A DNA stretch of 64,000 nt from Pseudoscleropodium purum (lineage: Eukaryota; Streptophyta; Bryopsida; Hypnales; Brachytheciaceae). Of this stretch, positions 48,022 through 60,564 are shown piece after piece. Location of the stretch: positions 18,388,063-18,452,062 of the forward strand of contig OZ017795.1 of assembly GCA_963969395.1 (NCBI GenBank), read 5' to 3'. Within the stretch, counting starts at the first letter, position 1. Each line of letters begins with the position of its first letter. The translations under genes and the position numbers were made by a program. The notes below the pieces were generated by a model that made no database searches, was not told the DNA's origin, and was given only the letters and a program-made list of their open reading frames with translations.

Positions 48022-48844
48022 TAAAAATAGATTGCTTGACAATTCTCAAGAGATAGTATGATCCATAGTTTCTTTCTCAATACACTAACCCTCGGCAAAT
48101 TAGAAAAAATCACCTTTAAAAAAAATTAAAATTTGAACTTGATTTTTTAGATTTATCTATACATAGAAAGATTTGAATCATTCTATTTGATAACAACACG
48201 AAAGTTATAAGAAGTTTTAGTTTGAAGGGAGTTATGGAATCACTATTCAAAAATAAACTTTAAAGTCCTTTTTGAACTCAGTTTTCAATATTTATGGAAA
48301 AAATTAAAATTTTAAGGATGTATGTTGATTAATATAATAATACAAACATGCAAATTAGAATTTCTAAATTCTATAACAAAATTCTTAGTAATTTGGTATT
48401 TTCAATCAAATTTTATCTCTTTCTACATACTATTTTTTCAATCATAGATATTTAATATTTTATTGTCGAACTTTTATATAAATATTTCCAATTTCTTTCT
48501 TCAACATGGTATAAATAGTCAAAAAGTCTTGGACATATAAATTTTTGAAAATAAATTTTTTTAAAGATGAAACCTCACTATTTAGGAAGAACTAAAAATT
48601 CTTGTTTGGGTTTAGAACTTTTAAAGTTGCAAGGGTGGAACCAATAGTCCAAATTAATTTGGAGGAGGAGCTAACTAGATTGTAATTATAAATTGTTGTC
48701 ATTCAAAAAAATGACAAAGTTGAAGAATTCAAGTGCAATTTAGAAGAAAAAAAATTGTATGTGTCTAATGTAGGTCAAAGGGAGGTTACAAAGTAAACCA
48801 TACAATGACTTTTCATAAACCTCAAACGGTGTACCTTAGTTTGA

Positions 48845-49400
48845 AATTGCTAACATCCTCATACTAAAGCAAGATAGTGACAATCTCCAAACTTCTCTTG
48901 ACCCTTGAAGTTCACATCATTCAATAACAAAAATTATCCGTCCAAGTAGGAATACAGTCTAGATAGAGTAGAAAACTGTCCCAAACTTGATCTTTTTGGT
49001 GCCATACGTCTTTTCAATAGTTGTTTTCCTACTCTGAGTAGACTAGATTTCCACTAACAACATCGAAGCCACAAAGTTAACCTACAAACTAGGAACATCA
49101 AGAAAACAATCCTTTAAAAATGAAATATTCCAATGACTTATTCTAGTGCATGCCAAAGCAAGACAATTACAATAACCAAACTTCTCGTTGACCATTGAAG
49201 TTCACATCAATATAAACGACATTATTTACTCCCATAGAAACTAATATTGTGCACATAATCCAAGAAACTCTCCCACTAACACCCTAATTTCTTATTTTTA
49301 ACAAGAGGGTCTTCTCAAAAGTCATTTTCTTAGTCTACGTAGACCATCCATTTCCACTTCCACTTAGTACACGTGAAGAGTTCATCTACAAACTCTGAAT
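48845..49400 (+). repeat. ~290-bp diverged tandem duplication
   Basis: About 48848-49110 and 49140-49400 share: (C/T)AAAGCAAGA(T/C)A, CCAAACTTCTC(T/G)TTGACC, TTGAAGTTCACATCA, a CT-rich middle, TTTTC(C/T)TA(C/G)TCT..GTAGAC and AA(G/C)..TCTACAAACT. Order is preserved, sequence diverged. Confidence 0.6.
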
Positions 49401-49575
49401 TGATGCAACAAAACAAAACAAAAACAGAACTCGAATTCCAACTAGAACTCTATTTCAATGCCAGTTCTTATCACAAAGCTTATTCAAAGCTGTCCTAACT
49501 TGATTCCGTGACTGAAGAAGTTTAGGCTCCACAGTCACGCTATCGATCGATGAGATGAAGTTCATTCATAATTTC

Positions 49576-50075
49576 ATACTACGATTATTGTGTGACTGTC
49601 TATTCAGTTGTAAATCATTTTTCAGTTGGGAAGAATGATGCTTGAGGGAGACGGAGATCATTTCATGCTACGATTATTGTGTGACGCTCTCTTTGTAAAT
49701 CATTTGGGAGGATGCTTTGAGGGAGACTGACATAATTTTCATACTACGATTACTATTGTATGACGCTCTCTTTGTTACAAATCATTTGGGAAGATGCTTT
49801 GAGGGAGACTGACATAATTTCATACTACGATTACTATTGTATGACGGTCTCTTTGTTACAAATCATTTGGGAAGATGCTTTGAGGGAGACTGACATAATT
49901 TCATACTACGATTATTGCGTGTGTGACTCTCTCTCTCTTTGTAAATCATTTCAGTTGGGAAGATGCTTTCAAGCTAGAGGGGAGACTGCGAGAATTTCAT
50001 ACTCCGATTATTATCGTGTGACTGTCTCTTCAGTTGTAAATCATTTTGGGGAAGATGCTTTTCAAGAGAGAGGCT
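49576..50075 (+). repeat. Minisatellite, six copies of a ~80-96 bp unit
   Basis: The anchor ATACTACGATTA (variant ATGCTACGATTA, ATACTCCGATTA) recurs at 49576, 49664, 49741, 49822, 49903 and 49999. Each unit also holds GTGTGAC/GTATGAC, CTCTTTGT...AAATCATTT, GGGAAGATGCTTT and GAGGGAGACTGA. The two middle periods are exactly 81 bp and nearly identical, the outer units are more diverged, which suggests expansion from the centre. Confidence 0.92.
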
Positions 50076-50639
50076 GAGATGGTTGGTTGGTTTGAAAACT
50101 TCGGGGAGAGGAGTGAATGGTCGGTGCTCGTGGAAAGAACGAAAAGTGTGAGCCACTGCGCGCGTCTGTGACGGACTCTGTTGTCTCAGTGACATGCTTC
50201 TCGACTTTTGCTCTTTTGGAGTACAAAAGGTGTACGTTATCAATCACGTGATACCTCTCTGCGCCAACTGAATTGCTCACTGCGGCTGCTGCAGTGCCAC
50301 TGGCTGCTGGGCTGGACGCAACGACGGACGATGGGAATCTTTCCCCAGACTGAGGGCTATCATGCTTCACCTTAGTGCAAAATCAATACGTTGGGTTCAA
50401 AGATTTCGGGCTTGGCGCCCATTATGGAAGGTCGTGGATCCTGTCGTAAGCTCGTACTCCTGCTGCGCACTGACTCAGCATCTTCTTCTGCCAAATAGTG
50501 AAGGAAAAAAATATTGGACGGAAAAGGGGGTGGGGACAGGTGCTAAAAATAGACGTATGAAGGGAGCAAGAGTCGTGTTTTTCTCCCATTGTAGCATTCA
50601 GGAAGGTAGTAGTATGCTCTTATTAAGAGATGATTGCCT

Positions 50640-50815
50640 TTGGGGGGAAGCTAAAACCCTTGAAACAATTTTCCGTAAATTTCGGTAGGAAGGAAAGTGG
50701 AATTGGCATCTAACCCAAGTCGTTTCATGCTTTTGGGACCTTTGTGGAGATAGTTACGAATTTTTGAAGTTGAAACGTCGGTGGTCACTAAATGTACCTT
50801 TGTATCATGATTGCT
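50640..50815 (-). repeat. Fourth copy of the 39.1-39.9 kb inverted-repeat unit
   Basis: Matches the inverted copy at 39732-39902: CCTTGAAA(C/A)AATTTTC(C/A)GTAAATTT, AATTGGCATCTA, TTTTTGGGACCTTTGTGGA and AATTTTTGAAGTTGAAA..GTGGTCACT. It is GC-richer than the other copies and sits near the minisatellite. Confidence 0.7.
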
Positions 50816-52019
50816 TCTAGAGCATGGGCACTTTTAGAGTAGAGAGCCTTTAAAGAGGTTGCCTTGAGTATTCATCTACGAAGTTCATCCAACAAATTAC
50901 ATTACTCATTGCTTTGATTGCTACTTTGGTCATTGATTGCTTTTCAATACTTATTCACCATTTTCACACCTAATGCCATGTGTTCCCATATTAGCTCATG
51001 GGATGTGAATTATTCCATGTCATTTTATTTGGGGAAGGACATATTGAATGTTATGGGTATAAAAAATGATTGGAAAAATATGATTTCATAAAAAAAATTG
51101 GCATTTAGTTTTAAAAATAATATTTGTCAACCTTGACCACTAGATATGTATATGTAGCCCCTATGAAAACTTGAAAGTATACACATAGAACAACTTTTGC
51201 CATTGATATTTTGCCAAATCAAGCTTACCGGCCCACTCCCTAACAATCCCACCAAATGCATGAATAAATGACTTGCTTGTACACAAATAAAGTATCTTTT
51301 CCTATTGAGATTGAACCCAGTGAACCAAGTCTTGTTTTTATCCTACTTACTAAGGAATAAAAAGATGTGTTGCTTATCAAGTACATGAGTAGATGCATTC
51401 TTGTTGGTATAAAGTCCCTAATTAGTTTTAGTATCCTCTACTTTAACACTACTAATTAAATGTCTATGCTTGGGCATTAGGGGTGGTGTCAACAAAGTTA
51501 ATGATGAGAAAGTTTTGGACAGTCTTGTTTTTGAGACGTGGCAAGTTTTTGGGTGGTGTTTGAAGAAGAAAAAATGGCATTGGGACTTCAGGGGTTAATC
51601 AGTTCATCAACATACCGACTCCAAACATAAGAGCATACTGAAACAAACCAGCATAATCGAAGCCAAAGGAGTGGAGAAGTAGAGAAAGTGACTTCGTGTC
51701 TTTGACAAATTCTGCCGCAGAATTCAATAACTTAATATTACCTCGAGTATGAGAGTTTTTTTCATCAGGTTTTCTGTACTGATACAAAGGGCGAGAAACT
51801 GGGTCTAGTTACAGTCACCAAAAGGACTGAACCCAATCACCGAATGGTGCGTCTTACATCAAGATGCTTTCAAAAAAATGTTACTAGCATGATTCTACAT
51901 CTACCAGGATCACACTCGTAGACATGACTCTAGTTCAATAACGACGAAGCATTGCACTTGGTAGTGCAACCTAGCCGTAATGGTGAAACCCAGCCAAAAC
52001 TGTGAGTCTTTTACTACCA

Positions 52020-55000
52020 TCACAAGCCATTACCCACACAAATCATAAGCTTGATGGCATGCCGACCTGCGGCGAACATCAACTCTATGCTTTCCTGGAG
52101 GTCAGCAGCACACGCCAGCAACATCCACTCTTCATCGTCGTCCAGATACTTGAGGTTGAAGTTCTGCCCACTCAGTTTCAACCGTCGCCCAATCTCATCC
52201 TTCAACGCTACAAAGGAAGTGTTCCTGGAGAATTTGAACCGCACAGTGTCCAGACCATACGTGACCTTCATTGTAATGGCTGCAACATCGTCCTGCGTGG
52301 GCCACACCTTATTGGAAGTTCCGCCGATTCCTGAAGAAGGAGAGCTGCAATCACTTGCTGCGTTCGCAGGCGAGGATCCAAACTGTGGAGAGCCTTGGCC
52401 TCCCAAACCAATGCCCTCGTCTCCGTGGTTACAGGACGACACCGGGTCTTCCACAGAGCCATAGGAAACGTACTCCCCCTTCAAAGCAGCTAATACACCA
52501 CCCCCACCATGGTGACGGGAGTCGTTCCAACCCCGTGCGCTTGCTGCTTTGATAAACTCGGAGAGCCTCCCTTGGCCAGGTCTGGGCGGGACTAAATGCT
52601 CCAGCGGCCTGCCCAGGGAAGCAGCAGGGTTTCCTTTACCGTCATCTTGTGCAGTAGTAGGCGCGAAGTGACTCATCCGGTGGGGAGTGTTGGAGCCGTA
52701 GCCCAGATTGGGGCTACTACCAGAGTTAGTACTCCGGCAGACTTCACCTTCCTGCAGTCTGTGGGTACAGTTACTCATGACGCTCCCTTCCAAGGACGAA
52801 ACAATGCTGTCCTCATCAGGGTGGAAATGCAGGGCGGGTTTGGAGAGCATCGACAGGAGTACCTTTTGAGGTGAGCAGGGATCGTGATGTTGTCGTCTGT
52901 GAACCTCCTCTTTCGGCATTAGAAGCGACTCCGGTCCTCCCATTTTGGCATCTGTAGTGTTGTAAGAAGAAGGTGTAGACCAGGACACGGACAGGCTGCC
53001 TTGGCAAGGGGACGAGTCCTTGTTCATGTGCCCTGTCACTGCCGCCGCGGCTACCGCCGCGGACGAGATGTCACCAGTCAAAGCATTGATGCGCAGTGCG
53101 CCCTCTGCTCCTTGCACTGAATCAATGACACCCTGTAGCTTTTTCAAGGATCGACTCACTTTGTTGATTTTGCGAGACGGCCATCTTGAGATACCATGCT
53201 GCCGGCAGATCCTTTTCAAAGTCGTTGGGCATACTGCACAGTCAATCAAAGAAGATCAGGGAGTAAGACTATTCTCAATTGAATATTAAAACGGCTGGGA
53301 GCTATGAGCTATGAGCTTAGCACATAATAGTACTTAAGCCAACAGTGTTCACTACATATGCAATTTCTATGTACCTCCGAGTCCAGATTTCTCTGCCGCT
53401 ACTACACCCAGACTCCTGCACTATCTTATAAAGTCCTTCCGATTAGTAACACTTACCACCAATGCTCTTAGCAGCATCCTTAAGGCTGCCAGCGAAGTAC
53501 TGCTGAAGCACATTCAACCCAATAGTCTTCTCGGTCGTGCCCCGCCGTCTTTCAAACCTACGTCTATGGTTCACCACATCGTGACCCAACATGCTCGAGT
53601 ATCCAAAACCACCCATACCAAGCCCATGATCCAAAGGAACTTGGTCCAAATGATACGCAGGATGAACATTCGACTCAGGAATAAGGAGAGCCTCCTCAGA
53701 CAGTCGGCTTGAAAAGTGATGAGAAAGAGGCTGTAGCGGAGAACGTTGCATCTGATAGCGGGGGGATGGCTGGTGTGGTAGACCATTAGAAAACACAGGT
53801 TGGCTCACAGCAGGTGGGTATTTGTTCAAACCATACGCATTCAGCAAATCCTCCTTATACTGTTCCTTGGCTTCCAATTTTACCGAAGAGATTGAGGCCA
53901 ATGCCTTGGCTTGCATTTCCATGCTTTCCACCATGGCCACCCTTCGCTCCTCCTCCAGCTCCTTCTCACTGAGAGTTCGCAAGCTCCGGCAAATGCGTTG
54001 CATGGTGAGGGAGAGGGAATTCAGCAGCAGCTGCTGCTCCTTGCTGTCGACACAGTCTGTGGGAAGTAAAAACTCTAAAATGAAGTCGTCATTCCCCGTG
54101 TGGACACTGCGCAGGCGAATGGCAACAGCTGAGACAAGGCCAAAGAGCTTGGCGTAGTGGCCAAGAGGGTACTCGTCCTTGTTGTAGCTTTTCACGTCGG
54201 AGTCGAAAACCGGGAGGTTGGTTTGGATGGCCTTCCCGGGCACTCCTTGACCCTTTTCTAAGCCATGTTCCAGACAGGCTCGGCGGAAGCCCCACATGCG
54301 GCCGTCACTAACGTAGCATGGACCGTCGCCATCTCGTGTACGAAGCACGGCCTTCCCACTAGAGCACTCGCCGACTTGCTCCGTGATAGCGTGCGTTCGC
54401 ATCTCGTTGCTACTATGCCTGCATGTTGGAACCCACGTCTGGGCAAGGGGCAGATTGTGGGCCTCACACACGGCTTTTAGCACAGCTGAGATTTCGGATA
54501 GCGCCGCTTGCCTACTCTGGGACAACCTCTGCAATGCATCCCACACCAAACAAAACGCGGTTAATTTCAGCAAAGCAAAACGGGAAACGCTTGTTTGCCC
54601 AGCAAAACCACCCAACCCTTGAATGTACTAAGTGACCCCGTCTAACAGTAACTCGTCTATTAACATACTCGGTTGGGCTTAATAGCAAGTCGTGCAAGTA
54701 TCTCACACCATGTGATCATAATTGGTGATAGGAAAACTCTGCTATTCTCGGCAAGAAGAAGGAAACACTCAATTTGCCTACAAAATTACCAAGACTTCGA
54801 ATGAAGTGAGATAGAATTTTCTGTTGAGACCTCTACAACCTTCCACTCTGATTGATTGCATAAGAAATTCGATGATTCAATACATTGATAGAGAAAATTT
54901 CGATTTCGAGAATCTAGCTCATAGGTAAAACCACGATGACCTTTCCAGTAAGCTCTCATTGATCTCCCAATCCTAAATATTGGTTACATAGCTTAAAATT

Positions 55001-56382
55001 GGACGCAAATAGCATTCCCTACCTTCAAAACACAAACAATACGAACGTCCTACTGACTAAGGAATTGGATGTACCTCGAGCGGTGGAGGCTCCAAACCAA
55101 CCGGGCAAGTTAAATTCACAGCCTGCAGGCAATACCATGAGCTTCCTATATCAGAAGCGGTGCAAGCTTTGAAACTCAAGAGAAATAGGGAAAGCTAGCT
55201 CACGACGACAGCGTTCTCCACATGAAGAAGGCAAGAAATACGTGCGCACACACACACATACTCACAAACCTGCAGAGCTCGAGCGATGATTTGCACATCA
55301 GGACCGTACTGGACCTTCTCCCCGCGCCCCACCAGCTCAATAACCGCCAAACACTGACGAGACACCAAGTCCAGCACGGGCACAGCCAACGAGCCCCGCA
55401 TATCGCACCGCTGCGCCTCCTTCACCCGCAAATACTCCAAGCTGGTGTAAAACTGCACATTCGGCGTCCACTCGGGTTGCTGCTGGGAGAAGACGCGCCC
55501 AGGCAGCCCTAGCACATTCCCTTCCGTCTTCTCCGTGGGAAATTCATACGTTTCCGACACGCTACGGTAGAAGCAGAGCTGGTCGTTCTGGTGTTCCACC
55601 ACATACGGCTGCTCTCGCGTCAACAGAAACTGACGGTTGCCTTGCATTACCGGCATCCACGCCTGCACGAGTACATCCGTGCGGGAGCGCGCGATGAAGC
55701 GAAGCGCATGGAGGATTCGATCACGAAGAGTCAATGGTAAGGGGCGTCTCATTCCCCCGCCACCCGCTTCTAAGTTGCCGCTGCTCACGGGCTTCCCTTC
55801 CACCGTCGACAAAGACGATTTCTCGTCTTCGTTGTTCCCAAATTCCAATGCGAAGTTGCCACGATTCGGGGGCATTATCATGTACGGTGGAACAGAAACG
55901 CCTGGGGTGGGGGTGGTGCTAGGGCGAGAAGCGAAAGGAGTAGCGGACATGGGCAAGGAGCACACAGGAGAAGGAATGGAGGAGTCGAGTAAATACTCAT
56001 GCTGCTGGAAAGCTTGGACTGTATTAGCAAAAGGGTATGGGGTGGGAAAGAGAGGCACGCTGGAGGAAGACGACGGCGGGAGGTAACTAGGCTGATGCTC
56101 GTTGTTGCTGGTGGTGGTGCCGGTACCCCCCATCCAAGGTTCCCCCAGCAATTGCTCATTCAAGGGATCCAAGTCGAGCAGATCCGTCAACACACTCTCG
56201 TCTACCATAAACTTGGACTCGCCGGGAGGTGGTTGTCCTGGACCTAGTGATGGTCCCGGTCCTCCTATTCCTCCCATCCCGGCTGGTTGTTGCGAAACTT
56301 GCTGGACGTGCCCCATGTACTCCGTCGTCGGCCGCCACCGCAGCACACCACCTTGGAACCGTTCACCTGGTTGCAGCTCCAT
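52020..56382 (-). CDS. NLP: NIN-like transcription factor (NLP) with RWP-RK and PB1 domains
   Basis: NLPs bind nitrate-responsive elements and activate nitrogen-response genes. Four coding exons on the minus strand keep phase: 55270-56382, 55075-55122, 53457-54528, 52020-53233, about 1148 residues. The N-terminal half carries the NLP regulatory region with [20 protein letters not shown] (about 291-310) and GAF-like text ([23 protein letters not shown]; later [37 protein letters not shown] text). The RWP-RK DNA-binding domain spans about 720-770: [21 protein letters not shown] crosses the exon 3/4 splice into [21 protein letters not shown] (RWPSRK at 761-766). A C-terminal PB1 domain (about 1064-1145) has MKVTYG, RFKF and acidic [13 protein letters not shown]. 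Low-complexity Pro/Ser/Gly linkers lie between. ATG 56382 is the first in frame. Which NLP paralog this is cannot be told. Confidence 0.95.
54815..55025 (-). mobile_element. MITE, family 'AAGGTAGAG', in NLP intron 2 (reverse orientation)
   Basis: Read on the minus strand it begins AAGGTAGGGAATGCTATTTG at 55025. It then shows GAATTTCTTATGCAAT followed by GTGGAAGGTTGTAGAGG, the family hallmark. The opposite terminus was not found, so only the first ~210 bp are assigned. It lies wholly inside the intron between coding exons 2 and 3. Confidence 0.6.
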
Positions 56383-57240
56383 CACATCTCTCAATCACTA
56401 CGCAATACTATTACCACTACCACTCCCGCATCTCTCAATCCTCCAACACACGCAACCCCAGAAAACAGAAAAGAAACACTCGGAAAGTTTTCTCCCAATT
56501 CGGCAAAACAGGAAGACGCCAAGGCTACGACTCTCCCCCGGCCATTATCGTGGTGGTCGCCGCCCTCTATCCCACCTCATGGCGCCTCCACCCACCCCGC
56601 TCGTTTCCTAAACCTGAGCGCGCGTTCGCCCTGATGGCCACTCAAAGTAGGCATCGAAGAACAAGACACTCCTCAGGGTGCTCTCGATTGGGCTCTAACC
56701 GGTTTCTGATGCGTTTGATCACTACTGTGGCGATGCTGTTGCGGTTTTGTAAGGGAGGAGTGTCTGCGCGATGACAGAGCGCGAGCTCGTGCATCCCTCC
56801 TCACCTGACAACCACTCTCACTTGCGTACCATCGTCACTCAAGGCGCCAGTTCCTCGCCACACTCTGTATGCAGCGATGTTCTCCCACGATGAAGCCGAC
56901 GATGCAGGCGACGACGAAGGAGTCGAAGGCGACGAAGGCGACGAAGGCGACGGAGACGGTGACCGAGACGACGGAGACGACGACTGGATGCAGAACCTTG
57001 ACGGAAAGGGAGACGGGTATTGAAACGGGTGTCAATTGAGTCAAATACACGAATACCCTGGTCCCCGACATGAAGTTGCAGCCCCCGTGCCCGTCCTCTG
57101 CGGCTCTGTCCGATAATTGAGGTCACTTTTTGCTGACTAATGTTAACTACCCGGCCATATGTGTCGAGAATCTGCAGTGCAACTAGCCAAAGCAAAAGGG
57201 GACGGAAATTGGACCTACTTCTAGACTTAATCATGATATT
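56383..57240. promoter_or_regulatory. GC-rich 5' flank and probable leader of the NLP gene
   Basis: The region upstream of the minus-strand start codon is GC-rich, with CT-rich text typical of plant leaders. It contains a GGCGAC-type trinucleotide repeat. GC content falls sharply after about 57240, so the promoter probably lies within this stretch. No TATA box was assigned. Confidence 0.45.
56889..56995. repeat. GACGAAGGC-type coding-like repeat
   Basis: Repeated GGCGACGAA / GACGACGGA units. On the plus strand they give a 48-codon acidic frame (56877-57023, Asp/Glu/Gly) and on the minus strand an Arg/Leu repeat. Nothing else supports translation, so I list it only as a low-complexity repeat in the NLP leader or promoter. 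Confidence 0.8.
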
Positions 57241-59556
57241 TAGTGTGAGTCATCTTTGGGGCTACATTGACACCCAAGGGGGAATATCCTAAATCACTCA
57301 TTGACTATCTTGTGTGAAGTCAAATCTTGAACAATGAACAAACATGAATATGTTGCAATCACTCTTCTATCCCAAATAATGACCTTACATGTATCGGTGG
57401 GTGGGCAAATTTCACAACAGGTCCTACAAGTCTAATTAGCAATTGTACTTTGATGTGGACCCCCTGTTGGTAGGGAGTGATACAATGAGAATTCTTCACA
57501 TATCAATTTCCTCGAGATTGGCCAATCTCCACAAATAGGGTTGTTCACAGATATCAGTGAAACATAGAATCCTCTTTTTTCACTTACCTGTAATTTATAA
57601 GACAATGGGTGGAGCCTATTTTCTATGGCTTATCACTTCAATTGATTTAAAGATGCCTATTGGGCACACATACACTAAGCCCACCTTTAGAGTACAACTT
57701 TATAAAAATTTATCCCCACCATATTTTATGTAGCTTTTCATCTTAATAAGTCATAAAATGAAATGGAAATTCACTAATGGCCTATTAATATGTCATCTAA
57801 TTTTAACCTCTAAATGCTCAAGTGTCTCCATAGAAGACAATTTGGATTTGTAGCAAGTTCCTATTATTTCAATCTCTGGCCTAATTTCTTAAAACTTTTC
57901 ATGAAGATGTGTATTTCCAAGAGCTTTGCAAGGACACAATTTTCACTAAAAATTGGACTCACAATCCAAAAGTTATAAGCATTTTGGATCAAATTTTGTA
58001 CGAAGGGTGAGGGTGGATATGGAAATTTATAAGAATTTCACTAAACTTTAGAAAAGGTAGCAATAGAGACAACCATGAACAAAGGACTAAAGTTCTTGAT
58101 GATGGGAACATATGTGAACAATAATTTTACTTTAAAAAACATATAGGAACAAAATTTTCAATGATGCAAATGGATGAAAATAAATCCAAAGAACAAAAAG
58201 GACTTGTTTGCAATAGGGGCTAATGCCATTAGGAATTTGGTTGATAACATTCTATTTCTAATTTCTATAGAAATTATAATTTTTGAATTTTTGTAATTTT
58301 TTTGGTACTTGTGAAGAAAAAATATATCTTGGCATCGAAGGTTGTGATTCATTGAATTTGAAAGTATGAGGTGGAAATTTTGTTTGCAAAGATGTATAAT
58401 ACTTTTGACATTTCTTCACATTGATGCATCACAAAATCTTGGGAATATACTCCACTTCTTTGTTACCTTTGAAATTTGATGGAGATGTAATTGACATAAT
58501 CTTCAATATGGTAGATTTTTAAATTCAAAGTTTATAGTGCAAAAATTTCCTACAAACAGCGATTAAGGCCATTTAAAATTGTTGGACATGGTTCATAAAA
58601 ACATTTTTTTTCACTTCAAATGCAAATATCTAGCAATTTGTGCAATCAAATGGACAAAAAATTTACCACATGTTTGCATACAAGTTATATATAAGTTCCT
58701 ACAATTTATCACTCAAAATATTATTTTTCCATCTTTTGGAATCAATGCATTAGAAATGACAATTTTCAATGGATTTTAATGGAAAAAAAGCATTTGTCAT
58801 TTAGTGGGTGATTCCATAAATTGTACTTAAACTTTCCTTGCAGAAACAATTTGACACACCTGTAGTTCAATTTAATTGCCAATTTGAGAAATAAAGACTA
58901 CTAATCAAGTTTTCCAAGCTTGTAAGAGCACCTTGAAAAATGGACTTTCTTAGGAAGACTTGTCATGCAATTTCTAAGTATTTCATTTTAGTGTTTTAAC
59001 AATTGTGGATTTTATATTTTTAAGACCCATTTCTCCAATTTTCATACTTCAAAGAGCAAACGCATGTTTTACCTCAATACCTTTTTTTTCTAGTTTAAAT
59101 AATGACTTTCCAAAAATGACTTCAAAAATTAAGTGAGGTTAAAGCATTTTAAAATCTAACATTGCTAGAACATATGAATTGAAATTATAAGGAATAATTC
59201 TTATGAATATCAAATAGATTCAATTTGCAATTAAGTTATAAAAAGATTTCTTATTTGAATGTTGGGGCTCATTAGAAGAGTTCTTTTTTGGGGGGGGAGG
59301 GCCATTTTGGGGCCTCTTCCCTTGTAGTTTCCTCCATTGGTATAGAACGTCAAGCTATCAAAAAAATTCTAAATTTTAAAATTTTAAGTGAAAAATATGT
59401 ATTTAAAAAATGACGTGGTAGTCGTTTTGCCATGTCAAATAGTAGCTACCTTGAGTTCCAAGGGGTTGAGAACCCCAAGGAATTGATAGCCCTCTAGACA
59501 TGCCTCCAGATTATGAGAATCTCTTCTAATGCAAAGTTTATTTTATATACAAACAA

Positions 59557-59558
<2 letters not shown>

Positions 59559-59590
<32 letters not shown>
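59559..59590. repeat. (AC)16 microsatellite
   Basis: An uninterrupted AC dinucleotide run of 32 bases in AT-rich spacer. Likely polymorphic in length. Confidence 0.95.
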
Positions 59591-59593
<3 letters not shown>

Positions 59594-60401
59594 TCTCTAC
59601 AAGGCCAAGGCACAATTTGAGCACAAATTGTGAAAAATTGACATTTTTCATGATAGTGAGAAAAAACAAAAATTAAAGTTTTTTTTCAAAATTTAACTAT
59701 ACAAATTTGCACTAGACTACTTTGACTACATAGAATTGAAAGACATTAGATGTTTCCTAGCAGCATTGGAAGGCTGTAAGTTCCCTAAGGTTTTAAAACC
59801 TTGGGAACTTGTTGCACCTACTACTTGACGTGGCACAATGACTATCACATAATTAAAAATAATCAATTAAAAATTTTGTTTTCAATTTTTCTTTTCATTA
59901 TAAATTTTTTTGGAAAAAAATTTCAAAAAAGAAAAAAAATTTGACAACGGCTATTCCTTGGCTGCCGAAGGAATAGCAATGGAAATGGCCTTAAAATGGC
60001 CCTTCGGGCTCCTAAAAAATCCTCCAATGTTATAATGTTTGAATTTAGAAGAAAAAGTTTTGTTTTATTTATCTTGCATGACAAGGCTAGTAGACTTTAA
60101 TTCTTCCTAGAGTGATATTTATATACTATACATAGTTATTTGTTTTTGACATTTGCACCTTGTGTCATGTAAGTTGCATATATACTAAATTTCAAAATTA
60201 TTAGAGGAATTTTACACATGGTGTCTGAAATTACGCAAGTTGTCCAAAAATTTCAACATAACTTTTGATCTAGACATTTGATTGGAAAAAAAATAATATT
60301 CCTACTAAGTGAATACATGTTCACCCGTTGTGTCAAAATTTAAAGAACATGCGTTAAAAATTGATTTCATATGCACCTACCCATAATCACCTACTTACAT
60401 T

Positions 60402-60557
60402 CAATGATCATTCGGTCCTTTAGGGGTTAATTAGTACGTTCAACGGTCATTTGGTCCCTTCAGATTTGATTAATACGTTCAATGCTCATTTGGTCCTTTA
60501 AGATTTAATTAGTACGTTCAACAGTCATTCAATCTTTTAAAGGTTAATTAGTTGATA
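60402..60557 (+). repeat. 39-bp tandem repeat, four units
   Basis: Units begin at 60402, 60441, 60480 and 60519 with CAA(T/C)G.TCATT, then (T/C)GGTCC(T/C)TTA(G/A)GGGTTAATTAGTACGTT with substitutions. The period is exactly 39 bp. Each unit contains CCTTTAGGGGTTAATT, the same text as the terminus of the TTAACCCC element family. Confidence 0.95.
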
Positions 60558-60564
60558 CAACTCT

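Larger units (their letters stand above)
37618..52019. other. 14 kb AT-rich repeat block between the U-box and NLP genes
   Basis: No gene supported. The block contains tandem duplications (38310-38580, 38588-38770, 39880-40430, 47400-47620, 48845-49400), a multicopy inverted-repeat family (39126-39902 and 50640-50815), a 933-bp TTAACCCC element (45118-46050), a small foldback element (44620-44770), a G-rich run and a minisatellite (49576-50075). A GC island at about 50080-50500 looks gene-like in composition but gives no ATG-started frame with family features. Confidence 0.6.

Noticed and set aside
49760..50077. 105-codon frame with repeated DALRETDIISYYDY-like text
   Set aside because: It is open only because the minisatellite period of 81 bp is a multiple of three; the other units break the frame.
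50062..50370. 102-codon minus-strand frame in a GC island
   Set aside because: It starts with GTG and has no ATG at its head, no splice partner and no family similarity, so I did not call a gene.
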